This document shows, in pieces, positions 8,657-17,825 of a stretch of DNA of 64,000 bases (its first letter is position 1; the number at the start of each line of letters is the position of its first letter). The stretch is from assembly GCF_000949255.1 (NCBI RefSeq), contig NZ_JXUW01000005.1:62001-126000 (forward strand), given 5' to 3'. The DNA is from Ferrimicrobium acidiphilum DSM 19497 (GTDB lineage: Bacteria > Actinomycetota > Acidimicrobiia > Acidimicrobiales > Acidimicrobiaceae). The position numbers and the translations under genes are program-made. The notes beneath the pieces were generated by a model. The model was not told the origin of the DNA and searched no databases. It was given only the letters and a program-made list of their open reading frames with translations.

Positions 8657-10602
8657 GAGGAGAACAACCACCCAGCTGGAGTCATATCCGCAATCAACAG
8701 TGAGGGGCCTCGCAACCACACCTCGTCGTCGCCACCGATATCGCTAGTAATATCTAACGGCGGCTGATGCGAATCGCTCACGTCCATCGTGAGACGAGTA
8801 GCTGGCCCTGGCACAAAGTGGACCATGAGTTCGCCACCGGGGTTCTCTACCGCAGCCAACTCCCTAACCCAACCCAGATGTCGGGCCACGCGAGCAACCG
8901 CTACCGACCCAGTCCCACAGGCCATCGTCGGTCCAACGCCGCGTTCGAAGACACGCATTACGCAACCATCTTCACTTCGTACCATCCACTCGACGTTGAT
9001 ACCATCAGTCTCGATCGCCTCCTCCTGATAACGCGCCCCCTCGGTAGCGATATCGACGTCCTCAAGCGCAGCGAGGCTATCGAGGACTATCACGCGGTGT
9101 GGATTACCGACGTCAACCAAGAAACTCCCATCGGCCTCTACCGTTAGCACCACGCTACCCATCGTGGTCTCGCCGACCCAGGCCCAATTACTCTTCTCGA
9201 CGAGTCGATAGTGGCGCAACCCTGCATCGGTGACGATCGACTGAGATGGTGGAAGACCATGGCGAGCAACCAGATAGTGGCCGAGACAGCGCAGCCCGTT
9301 GCCACTCATCTCCGCACGAGAACCATCCTGGTTGAATAGATGCATCACTGGTCGATCCTTGTCGGCTAGATCTACCAAGATGAGCCCATCTGCGCCGATC
9401 CCATATGACCGGTCTAGCAACGCAGTAATAGCCTCGGCATCCGGCAAAGCACCAACGACCTCACCTATCAGGAAGTCATTTCCCGCTCCGGTAAACTTAA
9501 CTAGCTCCAAAACTACGCTTCTCCTCTCATGCGTGTAGACCCACTGCTCGTCAACGCTGGACGGCCGCCGCTGGTTACCAGCCATTACTTGCGAATCCCT
9601 TCCAGCAGAGTCGGCCACCCCAGGTGGCGATGTCGATAGCCTCACTCCGTGGTCCCCGGTTGGAGCACAACCTTGACTAAGTAGTCGATCGGCGAGCTCG
9701 ATCCCATGGTCGATACTAGGCACCCAAGTGATGCGCGGGTCCCGTCGCAACCAACTCAACTGCCGCTTCACCAGTCGGCGCGTCCGTCGCGCAATCGTCT
9801 CAATAGCCTCATCGAGTGTTACCTGCCCCTCCAGGTAGGCGGTGAGTTCTGCAACACCTATAGCCACACGTGCAGTGCGCGATGGGTTCATCGTTAGCAC
9901 TCGTGCAACCTCATCGACCCACCCATCGGCGATCTGAGACTCGATACGCGCGCGGATCCGGCGTTCTAGAAGGTCAGCTGGAAGGGCGAGCCCGATCTGC
10001 GGATAAAGCTGTGGGCCATCGGTACCCAGCCGATTACCGGCAACGCTCTCTGTGCCGCCACTAGCTAGTGCCACCTCGAGCGCTCGCTGCAACCGACGGC
10101 GATTGCGCGGATCCACACCTTCGGTGGCGGCCGGGTCGAGCTGGGAGAGTAGATGGAAGGCGGAGCGGTCGTCGACCTCGTCTAGAAGCCGGGTCTCAAG
10201 CCATCCGCGTACGCCAGGCGCACCTCTTGGCGGGACGAATCCATTCACGATAGCGCGAATCCAGAGCGCAGTTCCGCCGACAAAGAGTGGCCTCTGCCAC
10301 TGATCGCGGAGCCGGGCGAACTCAACCCCTAGATCATGAAGGAACTGGCCGAGAGAGTACTCCACATCCACAGGCACATGAGCCACACAGCGATAGCCGA
10401 GCTCCTCGATAACCGCAGCGGCAGGCATAGCTGTAGTTATGGGCAAGCCGTCATAGACGCTAAGTGCATCGACTGCAATCGGAACGAGATCCCGATGACG
10501 CAGGGCTATGGCGTTGGCGAGGTCAGTCTTTCCCGACGCCGTCGGCCCCACGATCGCCAACCCATCAATAGTGCCCGTCTGCCCACCAACCTCTGCGATC
10601 AA
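8653..10602 (-). CDS. miaA-dapF: fused reading frame: tRNA dimethylallyltransferase (MiaA) + diaminopimelate epimerase (DapF)
   Basis: One uninterrupted frame codes for two enzymes. The N-terminal part is MiaA, about 310 residues, which prenylates A37 of tRNAs (P-loop GLAIVGPTASGKTDLA, then VDALSVYDGL and FVGGTALWIRA). The C-terminal part, 285 residues, is DapF, which racemises LL- to meso-diaminopimelate (KFTGAGNDF; first Cys in EMSGNGLRCLG; second in GPTMACGTGSVAV). About 50 polar residues link them. A strong internal GAGAGGAG site with TTG 9510 precedes the DapF part, so DapF may also be made alone. Start taken as TTG 10602 (AGAGG upstream); open to 10668. No stop separates the two, so MiaA must carry DapF unless a base was missed. 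Confidence 0.85.
   Translation of the reverse strand: MIAEVGGQTGTIDGLAIVGPTASGKTDLANAIALRHRDLVPIAVDALSVYDGLPITTAMPAAAVIEELGYRCVAHVPVDVEYSLGQFLHDLGVEFARLRDQWQRPLFVGGTALWIRAIVNGFVPPRGAPGVRGWLETRLLDEVDDRSAFHLLSQLDPAATEGVDPRNRRRLQRALEVALASGGTESVAGNRLGTDGPQLYPQIGLALPADLLERRIRARIESQIADGWVDEVARVLTMNPSRTARVAIGVAELTAYLEGQVTLDEAIETIARRTRRLVKRQLSWLRRDPRITWVPSIDHGIELADRLLSQGCAPTGDHGVRLSTSPPGVADSAGRDSQVMAGNQRRPSSVDEQWVYTHERRSVVLELVKFTGAGNDFLIGEVVGALPDAEAITALLDRSYGIGADGLILVDLADKDRPVMHLFNQDGSRAEMSGNGLRCLGHYLVARHGLPPSQSIVTDAGLRHYRLVEKSNWAWVGETTMGSVVLTVEADGSFLVDVGNPHRVIVLDSLAALEDVDIATEGARYQEEAIETDGINVEWMVRSEDGCVMRVFERGVGPTMACGTGSVAVARVARHLGWVRELAAVENPGGELMVHFVPGPATRLTMDVSDSHQPPLDITSDIGGDDEVWLRGPSLLIADMTPAGWLFSS
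9508..9528 (-). promoter_or_regulatory. internal ribosome binding site and TTG start for DapF
   Basis: On the minus strand GAGAGGAG (9521-9528) lies about 10 nt before TTG 9510, in frame with dapF. It gives the N-terminus MELVKFTGAGNDF, which matches where DapF proteins usually begin. A functional site here would mean independent DapF synthesis despite the fused frame. Confidence 0.6.
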
Positions 10603-10765
10603 AGATCTACCACCTCTCCCCACCAGCCTAGCCATTAGGATGGATCCAAGACGAAGACCCGACCTCACGAGTCAATCCACAGAGCCCAAGCGCCTCACGG
10701 AGCAAGGGCGGAGCTTTAGCTCCAAAGGATTGAAGCAGCGAAGTCGCCGGCCCTGGAAGGAAGCC

Positions 10766-12304
10766 ATGCAACTCAAGCCCGGAACAAGTTGGAATGAACT
10801 CTACGCCAAAGCAGCAGCCATCGCCCCACAGGCGTTTACAGACTCGGGTGTTGCAAACTATTGGGGTGGACGTTGGAGAGAGGAGGGTGAGGTCCATCCG
10901 GCCACCTCGCCGGTGGACAACTCGCGCATTCATGGACCACTCCTACTTGATACACATCAGGCTGCACACGCCCTCGATAGCTGTGTCAGCGACCACTTCA
11001 AGTGGATGAAGGTACCGCTTGCGGAGCGCAAGGCTCGCACTGAGCGTGCAATCGCCAAGATAGTTGAGCACCGCGAGCTACTCGCACTGCTCCTGACATG
11101 GGAGATAGGCAAGCCCTACCGTCAAGCCATGGTCTCGGTCGACCGAACGACCTCAGGAGTCGAGTGGTACCTTGGTGAGATCGACAGAATGTTAGAGGGG
11201 CGTGGCCCACTTTCGGGACCAGTTTCAAACATCGCTTCATGGAACTATCCATTGTCGGTACTCGCCCATGCCCTCTACGTCCAGATGCTTTCGGGCAACG
11301 CAGTTATAGCCAAAGCACCTACCGATGGCGGAGTGGCGGCACTGACGCTGGCGATGTCGTTCGCGATCGACGAGGGCATGCCGGTGACGCTGGTGAGTGG
11401 CCTCGGAGGCAAGCTCTCTTCAGTCCTGGTAAGGTCACCCGAGATCGGGGCATTAGCCTTCGTAGGCGGACGAGATACTGGTGGCAAGATCGCCTCAGAT
11501 CTCGTGCGGACCGACAAGCGACACATGCTCGAACAGGAGGGGCTCAACGCCTGGGGGATCTGGGACTTCTCGCAGTGGGATCTCCTCGCCCCGATGATCA
11601 AAAAGGGTTTCGAGTATGCCAAGCAGCGATGCACCGCCTACCCAAGGTACGTCATCCAGCGTCAACTCTTTGATGATTTCCTTGCGATGTATATCCCCAT
11701 CCTCTCCTCGCTCACCGTCGGTCATCCGCTGGCGGTAGCCAATCCAGATGACCCCATTCCTGACGTTGACTTTGGACCGGTAATCAACACCGCAAAGGCC
11801 GCAGAGTTGAGGACCAATATCGACGACGCCATCGAACGAGGTGGTATACCGATCTACCGTGGAAAGCTCGATCCAACCCGGTTCCTCGACGGTCAGGATA
11901 CGAGTGCCTATGTGGCGCCGGTAGCGATTCTGGACCCTCCTCGCGCCTCCCCGCTCTATCACGCCGAGCCCTTTGGACCGGTGGACACGCTGGTGATCGT
12001 CGATACCACTGCCGAGCTGTTGGCCAAGATGAACGTCTCCAACGGCGCCCTGGTATCATCGCTGGCAAGCGATGACCTTGATCTCGCTGCTACCCTAGCC
12101 CAAGAGGTGAATGCGTTCAAAGTCGGCATCAACCAGGTCAAATCAAGAGGAGATCGTGAAGAACCCTTCGGAGGACGTGGAGCCTCGTGGAAGGGTGCCT
12201 TCGTAGGCGGCGAGTATCTGGTGCAGGCGGTAACTGAAGGTCCGAGCGAGTCTCGACTCTACGGCAACTTCCCTGAATACCAGCGCTATCCCGATCTCGG
12301 GTGA
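10766..12304 (+). CDS. aldehyde dehydrogenase family protein
   Basis: A 512-residue NAD(P)-dependent dehydrogenase. I chose ATG 10766 because AGGAAG precedes it; the frame is open further upstream but that part lies antisense to miaA. Seen: the Asn-containing SNIASWNYPLSVLAHAL (usually PWNFP), LEQEGLNAW in place of LELGGK with the Glu kept, and the nucleophile in AKQRCTAYPR. EPFGPVDTLVIV and PFGGRGASWKGAF near the end are typical. The substrate is unknown. Its stop overlaps the enolase-superfamily start as GTGA, so the two are co-translated and probably share a pathway. Confidence 0.88.
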   Translation: MQLKPGTSWNELYAKAAAIAPQAFTDSGVANYWGGRWREEGEVHPATSPVDNSRIHGPLLLDTHQAAHALDSCVSDHFKWMKVPLAERKARTERAIAKIVEHRELLALLLTWEIGKPYRQAMVSVDRTTSGVEWYLGEIDRMLEGRGPLSGPVSNIASWNYPLSVLAHALYVQMLSGNAVIAKAPTDGGVAALTLAMSFAIDEGMPVTLVSGLGGKLSSVLVRSPEIGALAFVGGRDTGGKIASDLVRTDKRHMLEQEGLNAWGIWDFSQWDLLAPMIKKGFEYAKQRCTAYPRYVIQRQLFDDFLAMYIPILSSLTVGHPLAVANPDDPIPDVDFGPVINTAKAAELRTNIDDAIERGGIPIYRGKLDPTRFLDGQDTSAYVAPVAILDPPRASPLYHAEPFGPVDTLVIVDTTAELLAKMNVSNGALVSSLASDDLDLAATLAQEVNAFKVGINQVKSRGDREEPFGGRGASWKGAFVGGEYLVQAVTEGPSESRLYGNFPEYQRYPDLG

Positions 12305-13419
12305 TTCGACTCGAACGCCTTCGGCTATATAGCGCCGATCTCGAACTCCGCTCACCCTTTCGGTCCTCCGAGAGCACCCAGCGGAGCAAGAGAACCTATC
12401 TAGTCGAACTCGAGTCAGACGACGGCGTCACTGGCTGGTCGGAGATCAGCGCCCAGGAGGATCCCTCCTACTGGCCAGAGACCGTCTCTAGCTGCCTCGA
12501 CGTCATCGAGCACCACCTCGTACCCAGGCTTGGGATCGCACTTGAGTCGCCATTTGACATCGCCCGAGTCTTCGCGTCGATCAGGGGCAACCAGATGGCG
12601 CGCGCAAGCATCGAGATGGCACTCTTTGATCTCTGGGCTCACCGCGAAGGAGTTAGCCTTTGGCAGCTCCTCGGAGCCGCCTCCGACCGGACCCACATCA
12701 CAGCCGGTGTCTCGCTATCGCTCGCAGACGACATCGACGGGCTCCGCGAAGAGCTCGCCATCTACCAACAAGACGGTTATCGTTTCTTCAAAGCCAAGAT
12801 CGCACCAGGGGCAGATGCGGCGATTCTCGAGCTTTGCGGCACTGAATTCGCGCTCGATCACCTCGTATTAGACGCGAACGGAAGTTACAGCGGCGCTCAT
12901 GCAGGAGAGCTGGACAGGCTCGATAGCCTTGGGGTGGCGTTGCTAGAACAGCCGCTGACGGAGCGAGATTTCGCCGGCCTAGCAGATACTGCTCGTAGAC
13001 TCCGGACACCGATCGGACTCGACGAGTCGGTTGGAGGAGTTGACGACATCGTAACGGCCCTGCGACTGGGGATGAGACCCACAATCAACCTCAAGCCGAG
13101 TCGAGTCGGCGGCTACGTTGAGTCGCTAAAGATTATTGAACTATGTAAACACGAGGGTCTCCATCTCCGCATCGGCGGCATGTTGGAGACCGGAATAGGG
13201 CGAGCGCACAACCTCGCCCTCGCCTCCCATCCAGCCTTTGACCGGGTCGGTGATCTTGCAGCTAGCGATCGCTACTTTGCAAATGACCTCACGGAACCCT
13301 TCGTATTGACCGCTAACGGAACGATCGAACGCCCAACTGGAACCGGCTTGGGGCGGGTGCCTGACCCAGCATGGATCTCATCAACCTCTTGTCTGGAGCT
13401 GCACATCGGCAGATCATGA
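12301..13419 (+). CDS. enolase-superfamily protein, o-succinylbenzoate synthase / N-acylamino acid racemase type
   Basis: 372 residues from GTG 12301. The muconate-lactonising subgroup residues are all present: KAKIAPG (KxK, general base), LDANGSY (metal Asp), LEQPL (metal Glu), LDESV (metal Asp) and NLKPSRVGG (second Lys). This matches MenC/NSAR-like enzymes, either dehydrating SHCHC in menaquinone synthesis or racemising N-acyl amino acids. No other men gene is near. The partner is an aldehyde dehydrogenase, so neither activity can be preferred; a racemase or cycloisomerase in a catabolic pair is possible. Confidence 0.8.
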   Translation: MIRLERLRLYSADLELRSPFRSSESTQRSKRTYLVELESDDGVTGWSEISAQEDPSYWPETVSSCLDVIEHHLVPRLGIALESPFDIARVFASIRGNQMARASIEMALFDLWAHREGVSLWQLLGAASDRTHITAGVSLSLADDIDGLREELAIYQQDGYRFFKAKIAPGADAAILELCGTEFALDHLVLDANGSYSGAHAGELDRLDSLGVALLEQPLTERDFAGLADTARRLRTPIGLDESVGGVDDIVTALRLGMRPTINLKPSRVGGYVESLKIIELCKHEGLHLRIGGMLETGIGRAHNLALASHPAFDRVGDLAASDRYFANDLTEPFVLTANGTIERPTGTGLGRVPDPAWISSTSCLELHIGRS

Positions 13420-13514
13420 GCGCTGCATCATGGCAATTGGACACCATCCAACGCAACGCTCATGATCTGTCAATCGTTTGCCAGGAGAGATACGTGGGCG
13501 GTACTGCGGTCTTC

Positions 13515-13769
13515 TCAACACGGAGGAATCAGTACGTTAACCCAGCTAGCTAGATCGAGGTCTCGTTCGGTTACGGTGCCGACGTCGTGGCTGCTGAGCT
13601 CCACTACGATGCTGCGATACTCGACTATTAGCGTAGGATGGTGGTTACGCCAAATCGCCAAGAGCGACACGGCAAGCCCAGCAACGACCACCTTCTCGTA
13701 TGAGTCGAGTTCTATGCGGCGAACGAGCCTTGATCCATCAAGGCTCCAGCCCTCTGGAATCTGTACCAC
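13515..13769 (-). CDS. 4a-hydroxytetrahydrobiopterin dehydratase (pterin-4a-carbinolamine dehydratase)
   Basis: 84 residues, within the family range of 80-110. It shows the conserved order W...LDG..L.R.I....Y, then LLAIWRNHHPTLIVEYRSIVVELSSHDVGTVTERDLDLA, which contains the catalytic His pair (HHP) and the SHD..G.T..D block. It recycles the pterin carbinolamine formed by aromatic amino acid hydroxylases; in bacteria without one it may assist molybdopterin or other pterin chemistry. The start is GTG 13769, the only possible one after an in-frame TAG. No good ribosome site is seen. It stands alone between two plus-strand genes. Confidence 0.85.
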   Translation of the reverse strand: MVQIPEGWSLDGSRLVRRIELDSYEKVVVAGLAVSLLAIWRNHHPTLIVEYRSIVVELSSHDVGTVTERDLDLASWVNVLIPPC

Positions 13770-14056
13770 AAGCGCAGACTAGTCGATCGCCATGAAGCCT
13801 GTCTATGCGCTGCCGCGAGTCTACTGATCGTCTCCCATGCTTGCCCAACCACCTCCTGGTGGCCGATGACGCCCGCTCATGGACAAACTATCGAGTCTCG
13901 ATAACTGGAGCCAGGAACACGTACATCGACAGATCCAGAATTCGCCACTAGGCACGGCTCACGCAGCTATACGACCACTCCAAAGCAATATCTCAAGCGA
14001 GCCCCATTCAATGACGAAACCTGGTCCAAGGCGACAATCGAACGAGGAGGATGCGG

Positions 14057-15610
14057 ATGGCTCGTATTGGACGCACCCACGATGCACAGCCTGCGGGCAA
14101 GGTGGTCACGCCGACACAAGCGAGCAACATCGAACTGATGGCCGAAGGTATTGGCCAGACCGGCCTACTGGTGGTCGAGGCTGCAACCAAGGTCGAGTCG
14201 ATCGCAACCAACATCACAAAACAGGTAGAGTTATTCAAAGAGCTCACGCTTGCCGCTCGTGAACTGCGTGACGGAAATCGCTCACTCTCCGATGATGCCG
14301 AAGCAGCGGCAGACGCCACACGCAGGATGAACCATGAACTGGCTCAGTCCCGGGAGGAGATGACCGCCTCGCTCGCAGAGGTGAACTACATGATCAAGTG
14401 GGTTGGCGATACCAGCACGCAGCTTGAGACCCTTCAACAGGAGATGGAGGACGTCGGCAGAATCGCTCATCACATCGACTCCATAGCTCAACAGACCCAC
14501 GTTCTCGCACTGAACGCCCACATCGAAGCGGCGCGTGCTGGCACTGGCGCCACCGGCTTTACGGTCATCGCCAACGCGATACGCGATCTAGCGGATCAAG
14601 CCATCGATGCGGCGGCATCGATATCTGCAACCTTGGATCCGTTGATTACATCGGTAAACGAGCTCGGGGGCACCACAAAGAGTGCACGTCGTGGTGCCGA
14701 GCGAGCCCGCGGAGCTATCGACATCGTCGCGGGATCGATCGAGCGCTCACAGCAGGAGGGCGACGTACTCGATCATCGCGTGGAGGCGATCGCGACCTTC
14801 TCGCGGACTATCAACGATAAGGTCGATCTGTTCTCGAGTTCACTCCTGTCACTATTCGAGGGCGTGGAGCACTCCGAGAATGATCTCGGAGCTGCCACGC
14901 TCAGTCTCGATAATCTGATGCAACGCACCAACTCTCTCGTTCACCTCAGCGCAAAGATAGGTGTCGAGACTCTAGATACACCCTTCGTGACTGAGGTAGT
15001 TCGGTGTGCGCAAGAGATCGAGGTCATATTTGAAGCAGCGATCACCTCTGGCGAACTGAGCATCGATGAACTCTTTGATGAAGACTACCAAGAGATCCCA
15101 GATACCAACCCGACCCAACATCTCACTCGCTTTGTGACCTTCGTAGATGCCGCGGTACAGGACCTACTGGAGGAGTTCTTGGAGTTCTCACCGGCGGTCG
15201 TCTTTGCCGCAGTAGTCGATCGCAACGGATATCTATCCACCCATAACCTCAAGTATTCATCACCACAGACCTCCGATCCCGTTTGGAACGCAGCACACTG
15301 TCGCAATCATCGCTTCTTCGACGACACAACAGGAATCAATGCGGCGCGCAGTCGTAACGACTTTCTCCTCCAGACCTACCGGCGCGACATGGGAGGCGGG
15401 GAATATCGGCTCATGAAAGACGCATCTGCTCCAATCTACGTCTCCGGCCTTCACTGGGGAGCTCTCCGCTTAGGCTACGCCCCTCTCGCTGATGATGCCC
15501 AATCGCCCGAGCGCCAGAGGGTTCAGAGGGCCTCCAAAATAGCGAAGGCCACAACACCACCATCGGTGGGCGACCGTGGAGAACTCGACGCTCTCATGTC
15601 GCCTTGGTGA
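14057..15610 (+). CDS. soluble methyl-accepting chemotaxis protein with C-terminal sensor domain
   Basis: About 517 residues with no membrane segment. Residues 30-330 are coiled coil, with the kinase-control hairpin near 140-170 (IDSIAQQTHVLALNAHIEAARAG). The C-terminal 130 residues form a domain known from cytoplasmic chemoreceptors: DRNGYLSTHN, then HCRNHRFFDD, then LLQTYRRDMGGGEYRLM and PIYVSGLHWGALRLGY. The HCRNH stretch could bind a metal (inference). ATG 14057 is preferred over ATG 14051 because GAGGAGG ends at 14050. No cheA, cheW or flagellar gene is in the window, so it must signal to partners elsewhere. Confidence 0.88.
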   Translation: MARIGRTHDAQPAGKVVTPTQASNIELMAEGIGQTGLLVVEAATKVESIATNITKQVELFKELTLAARELRDGNRSLSDDAEAAADATRRMNHELAQSREEMTASLAEVNYMIKWVGDTSTQLETLQQEMEDVGRIAHHIDSIAQQTHVLALNAHIEAARAGTGATGFTVIANAIRDLADQAIDAAASISATLDPLITSVNELGGTTKSARRGAERARGAIDIVAGSIERSQQEGDVLDHRVEAIATFSRTINDKVDLFSSSLLSLFEGVEHSENDLGAATLSLDNLMQRTNSLVHLSAKIGVETLDTPFVTEVVRCAQEIEVIFEAAITSGELSIDELFDEDYQEIPDTNPTQHLTRFVTFVDAAVQDLLEEFLEFSPAVVFAAVVDRNGYLSTHNLKYSSPQTSDPVWNAAHCRNHRFFDDTTGINAARSRNDFLLQTYRRDMGGGEYRLMKDASAPIYVSGLHWGALRLGYAPLADDAQSPERQRVQRASKIAKATTPPSVGDRGELDALMSPW

Positions 15611-15866
15611 CACACCGATCTCCGGTATCAGCTCAAAAGGGTCACCCCGCAGCTATCGCAGGGCGATGGAATCGCCACTTAACCAGCTGCTCAGGGCCGA
15701 TCCACACGCCTAATGTGAGACGCCAATATACGGACGCCTGCTATAGGATGGTTCCACAAATCGACACCCTCCATAGCGAGCTGGCAGTTCAGATCCCAGC
15801 AACCGATCCAAAACTCGCCCGCCACATCGCCACCATGACAAGCTCGCTAGGCGCCGAACCAAGCCG

Positions 15867-17282
15867 TCAATCGCGTGCTAGCAGCTCACCATGGAGAAAG
15901 TGAGCTCCAGCATCGAAGATGCGAGCGTTGACGTACTCACCTCGATAACGATCGCCATCGAGACCGGCAACGTGAACCAATTTGTTCTGCCGCGTGCGAC
16001 CAGAGGCGACGGTCGCATCTCGCTTAGATGGGCCATCTACTAAGACCTCTTCGATCCTGCCTACTCGTGCGTGATGCTTGGCCGCCGCACTGCGTTCGGT
16101 TACAAGCTTGAGTCGTTCAAATCGCTCTGCAATAACCTCTGGCGCGATAAAACGATCACGCCACTCCCCTGCTTCAGTACCTGGACGTGGAGAGTAGATA
16201 AAGGTAAAGGCAGAGTCAAACTCACAACGAGCGACCAACTCTAACGTCGCCTCGAAGTCATCCTCGGTCTCCCCGGGAAACCCGACAATGATATCGGTCG
16301 TGACAGCGAGATCCGGGATAATCTCCCTAGCCAACTGCAGCTTCTCGAAGAACCGCTCACCGCGATACCCACGGTGCATAGCCGCCAAGATCCGGTCACT
16401 ACCAGATTGCAGCGGAAAATGAAGGCTCTCACAAACCATAGGAGATTCAGCCATAGCTTGGAAAGTCTCTTCGCGCATATCCTTTGGGTGAGGGGAGGTA
16501 AAGCGAACACGACGTATGCCGTCGACTGCACCTACAGCCCTCAACAGGTCGGCAAAAAGAGGCCGAATTCTTGGAATCGAGTCACTGACATAGACCTGAC
16601 CGGTCAGGAATCCACGGTCTCCAGACTCGATCTCCTCGCGACGCATGCGTCGCGTAAGATCTCGACCGTATGAGTTCACATTTTGGCCAAGCAAGGTAAC
16701 TTCGGTGACGCCTTGAGAAGCCAAGCTTCGTACCTCATCAACCACAGCCTGAAATGGTCGGCTCACCTCCCCACCACGCACCTGGGGGACGATGCAAAAC
16801 GCACAGTTGTTGTCGCATCCGGTCTGGATGGTTACCCAAGCCTTATGGCCGTCGGTCGGTTCAGCTACGAGATCAGCCAACGGATCCAACCCATCGCTAG
16901 CCTCGGTAACGTCGATCACATGGCGCTCCCCGTCACTGCGCTCAAGGAGTTGTGCAATCGATCCAAGCGCGTGGGTTCCCACCACTACGTCAACATGAGG
17001 CGCCCGTTCGAAGATAGCTGCTTGCTCACCCTGTGCGAGACAGCCAGCAACCACAATACGCATCCCCGGATCGACGGCTCGACGTTCACGCAACTTGTTT
17101 ACCTGCCCGAAAAAACGGTTGTCAGCGTTCTCTCGTATGGTACAGGTATTGAACACGACCACATCGGCAATCTCTTCAGAGGCGGCTGGAGTCATACCTT
17201 GGCGCCTCAGAATTGTCACGATCCGCTCGGAGTCGTTCTCATTCATCTGGCAGCCAAATGTTTTGACGTAAAAACTCTTCAT
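15867..17282 (-). CDS. miaB: tRNA-2-methylthio-N6-dimethylallyladenosine synthase
   Basis: MiaB adds a methylthio group to the i6A37 base made by MiaA, whose gene lies 5 kb downstream. The 471 residues carry the N-terminal methylthiotransferase domain (TFGCQMN, FNTCTIRENA, VAGCLAQ: three cluster cysteines). The radical-SAM motif is CDNNCAFCIVP, followed by LLGQNVNSYG, and a TRAM domain closes the protein. The start at ATG 17282 gives MKSFYVKTFGCQMN, the usual N-terminus; the frame is open to 17435 but that extension is unlike the family. The ribosome site is weak. Confidence 0.93.
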   Translation of the reverse strand: MKSFYVKTFGCQMNENDSERIVTILRRQGMTPAASEEIADVVVFNTCTIRENADNRFFGQVNKLRERRAVDPGMRIVVAGCLAQGEQAAIFERAPHVDVVVGTHALGSIAQLLERSDGERHVIDVTEASDGLDPLADLVAEPTDGHKAWVTIQTGCDNNCAFCIVPQVRGGEVSRPFQAVVDEVRSLASQGVTEVTLLGQNVNSYGRDLTRRMRREEIESGDRGFLTGQVYVSDSIPRIRPLFADLLRAVGAVDGIRRVRFTSPHPKDMREETFQAMAESPMVCESLHFPLQSGSDRILAAMHRGYRGERFFEKLQLAREIIPDLAVTTDIIVGFPGETEDDFEATLELVARCEFDSAFTFIYSPRPGTEAGEWRDRFIAPEVIAERFERLKLVTERSAAAKHHARVGRIEEVLVDGPSKRDATVASGRTRQNKLVHVAGLDGDRYRGEYVNARIFDAGAHFLHGELLARD

Positions 17283-17473
17283 CTGATCGAGGAGTCTAGT
17301 TGGCCAACGATCTGTATCGGAGAAGCCAGGCACACCAGCACATGCACTCCACCAACACGATCGCCTCCTGCCAGCGGCGAGCGATCCGTCCAACTTCGAA
17401 CCAAACCAGCAACCGATAGCGTCCGTTCTCAACAAACGACCGGCGACTAAATCGGGGATGGCTCAAGCAGAGG

Positions 17474-17800
17474 CTACCCCAAGAGGACCTCCATCGCCTG
17501 CTGCAAATAGGCATCGCCCATAGTCGTCAGCTCTAGCCTTGAGCCACGCTCCAAGTCCGCAAACCTACAATGTGCAATCCATCGAATGGAGGCTATTCGG
17601 ATGTTCTTGTCGGCCATCCAATCGATCAGATTTGCCTCCCAATCTCGCATCATCAACTACTTCGCGGAGGTTATCCGACACTCATCGTACGAAAATGAAG
17701 TCGGAGGCATCCGCAACTTGGAGGCACCAATAGAAGATCTCCCCACGCTCTCTAGGAACTTTCGGAGCAAGCTTCTTGGTGAAGGTAGCACTGCTTCGTG
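17474..17800 (-). pseudogene. relic of an unrecognised gene upstream of miaB
   Basis: A 60-codon frame (17474-17656) reads WEANLIDWMADKNIRIASIR and ends with LTTMGDAYLQQAMEVLLG, like a winged-helix end. Further upstream on the same strand a different frame reads FTKKLAPKVPRERGEIFYW. This looks like one decayed gene split by a frameshift and a stop. I cannot name a family. It begins the decayed region that runs to recA. Confidence 0.3.
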
Positions 17801-17825
17801 AGACAGGCTAGTTACGCAAACGCTG

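Noticed and set aside
10508-10765. longer N-terminus for the aldehyde dehydrogenase
   Set aside because: The extra 86 codons lie antisense to miaA and its upstream region; a ribosome site supports ATG 10766.
15604-15903. small plus-strand gene after the chemoreceptor
   Set aside because: It overlaps the chemoreceptor and miaB ends, has no ribosome site and no family-like content.
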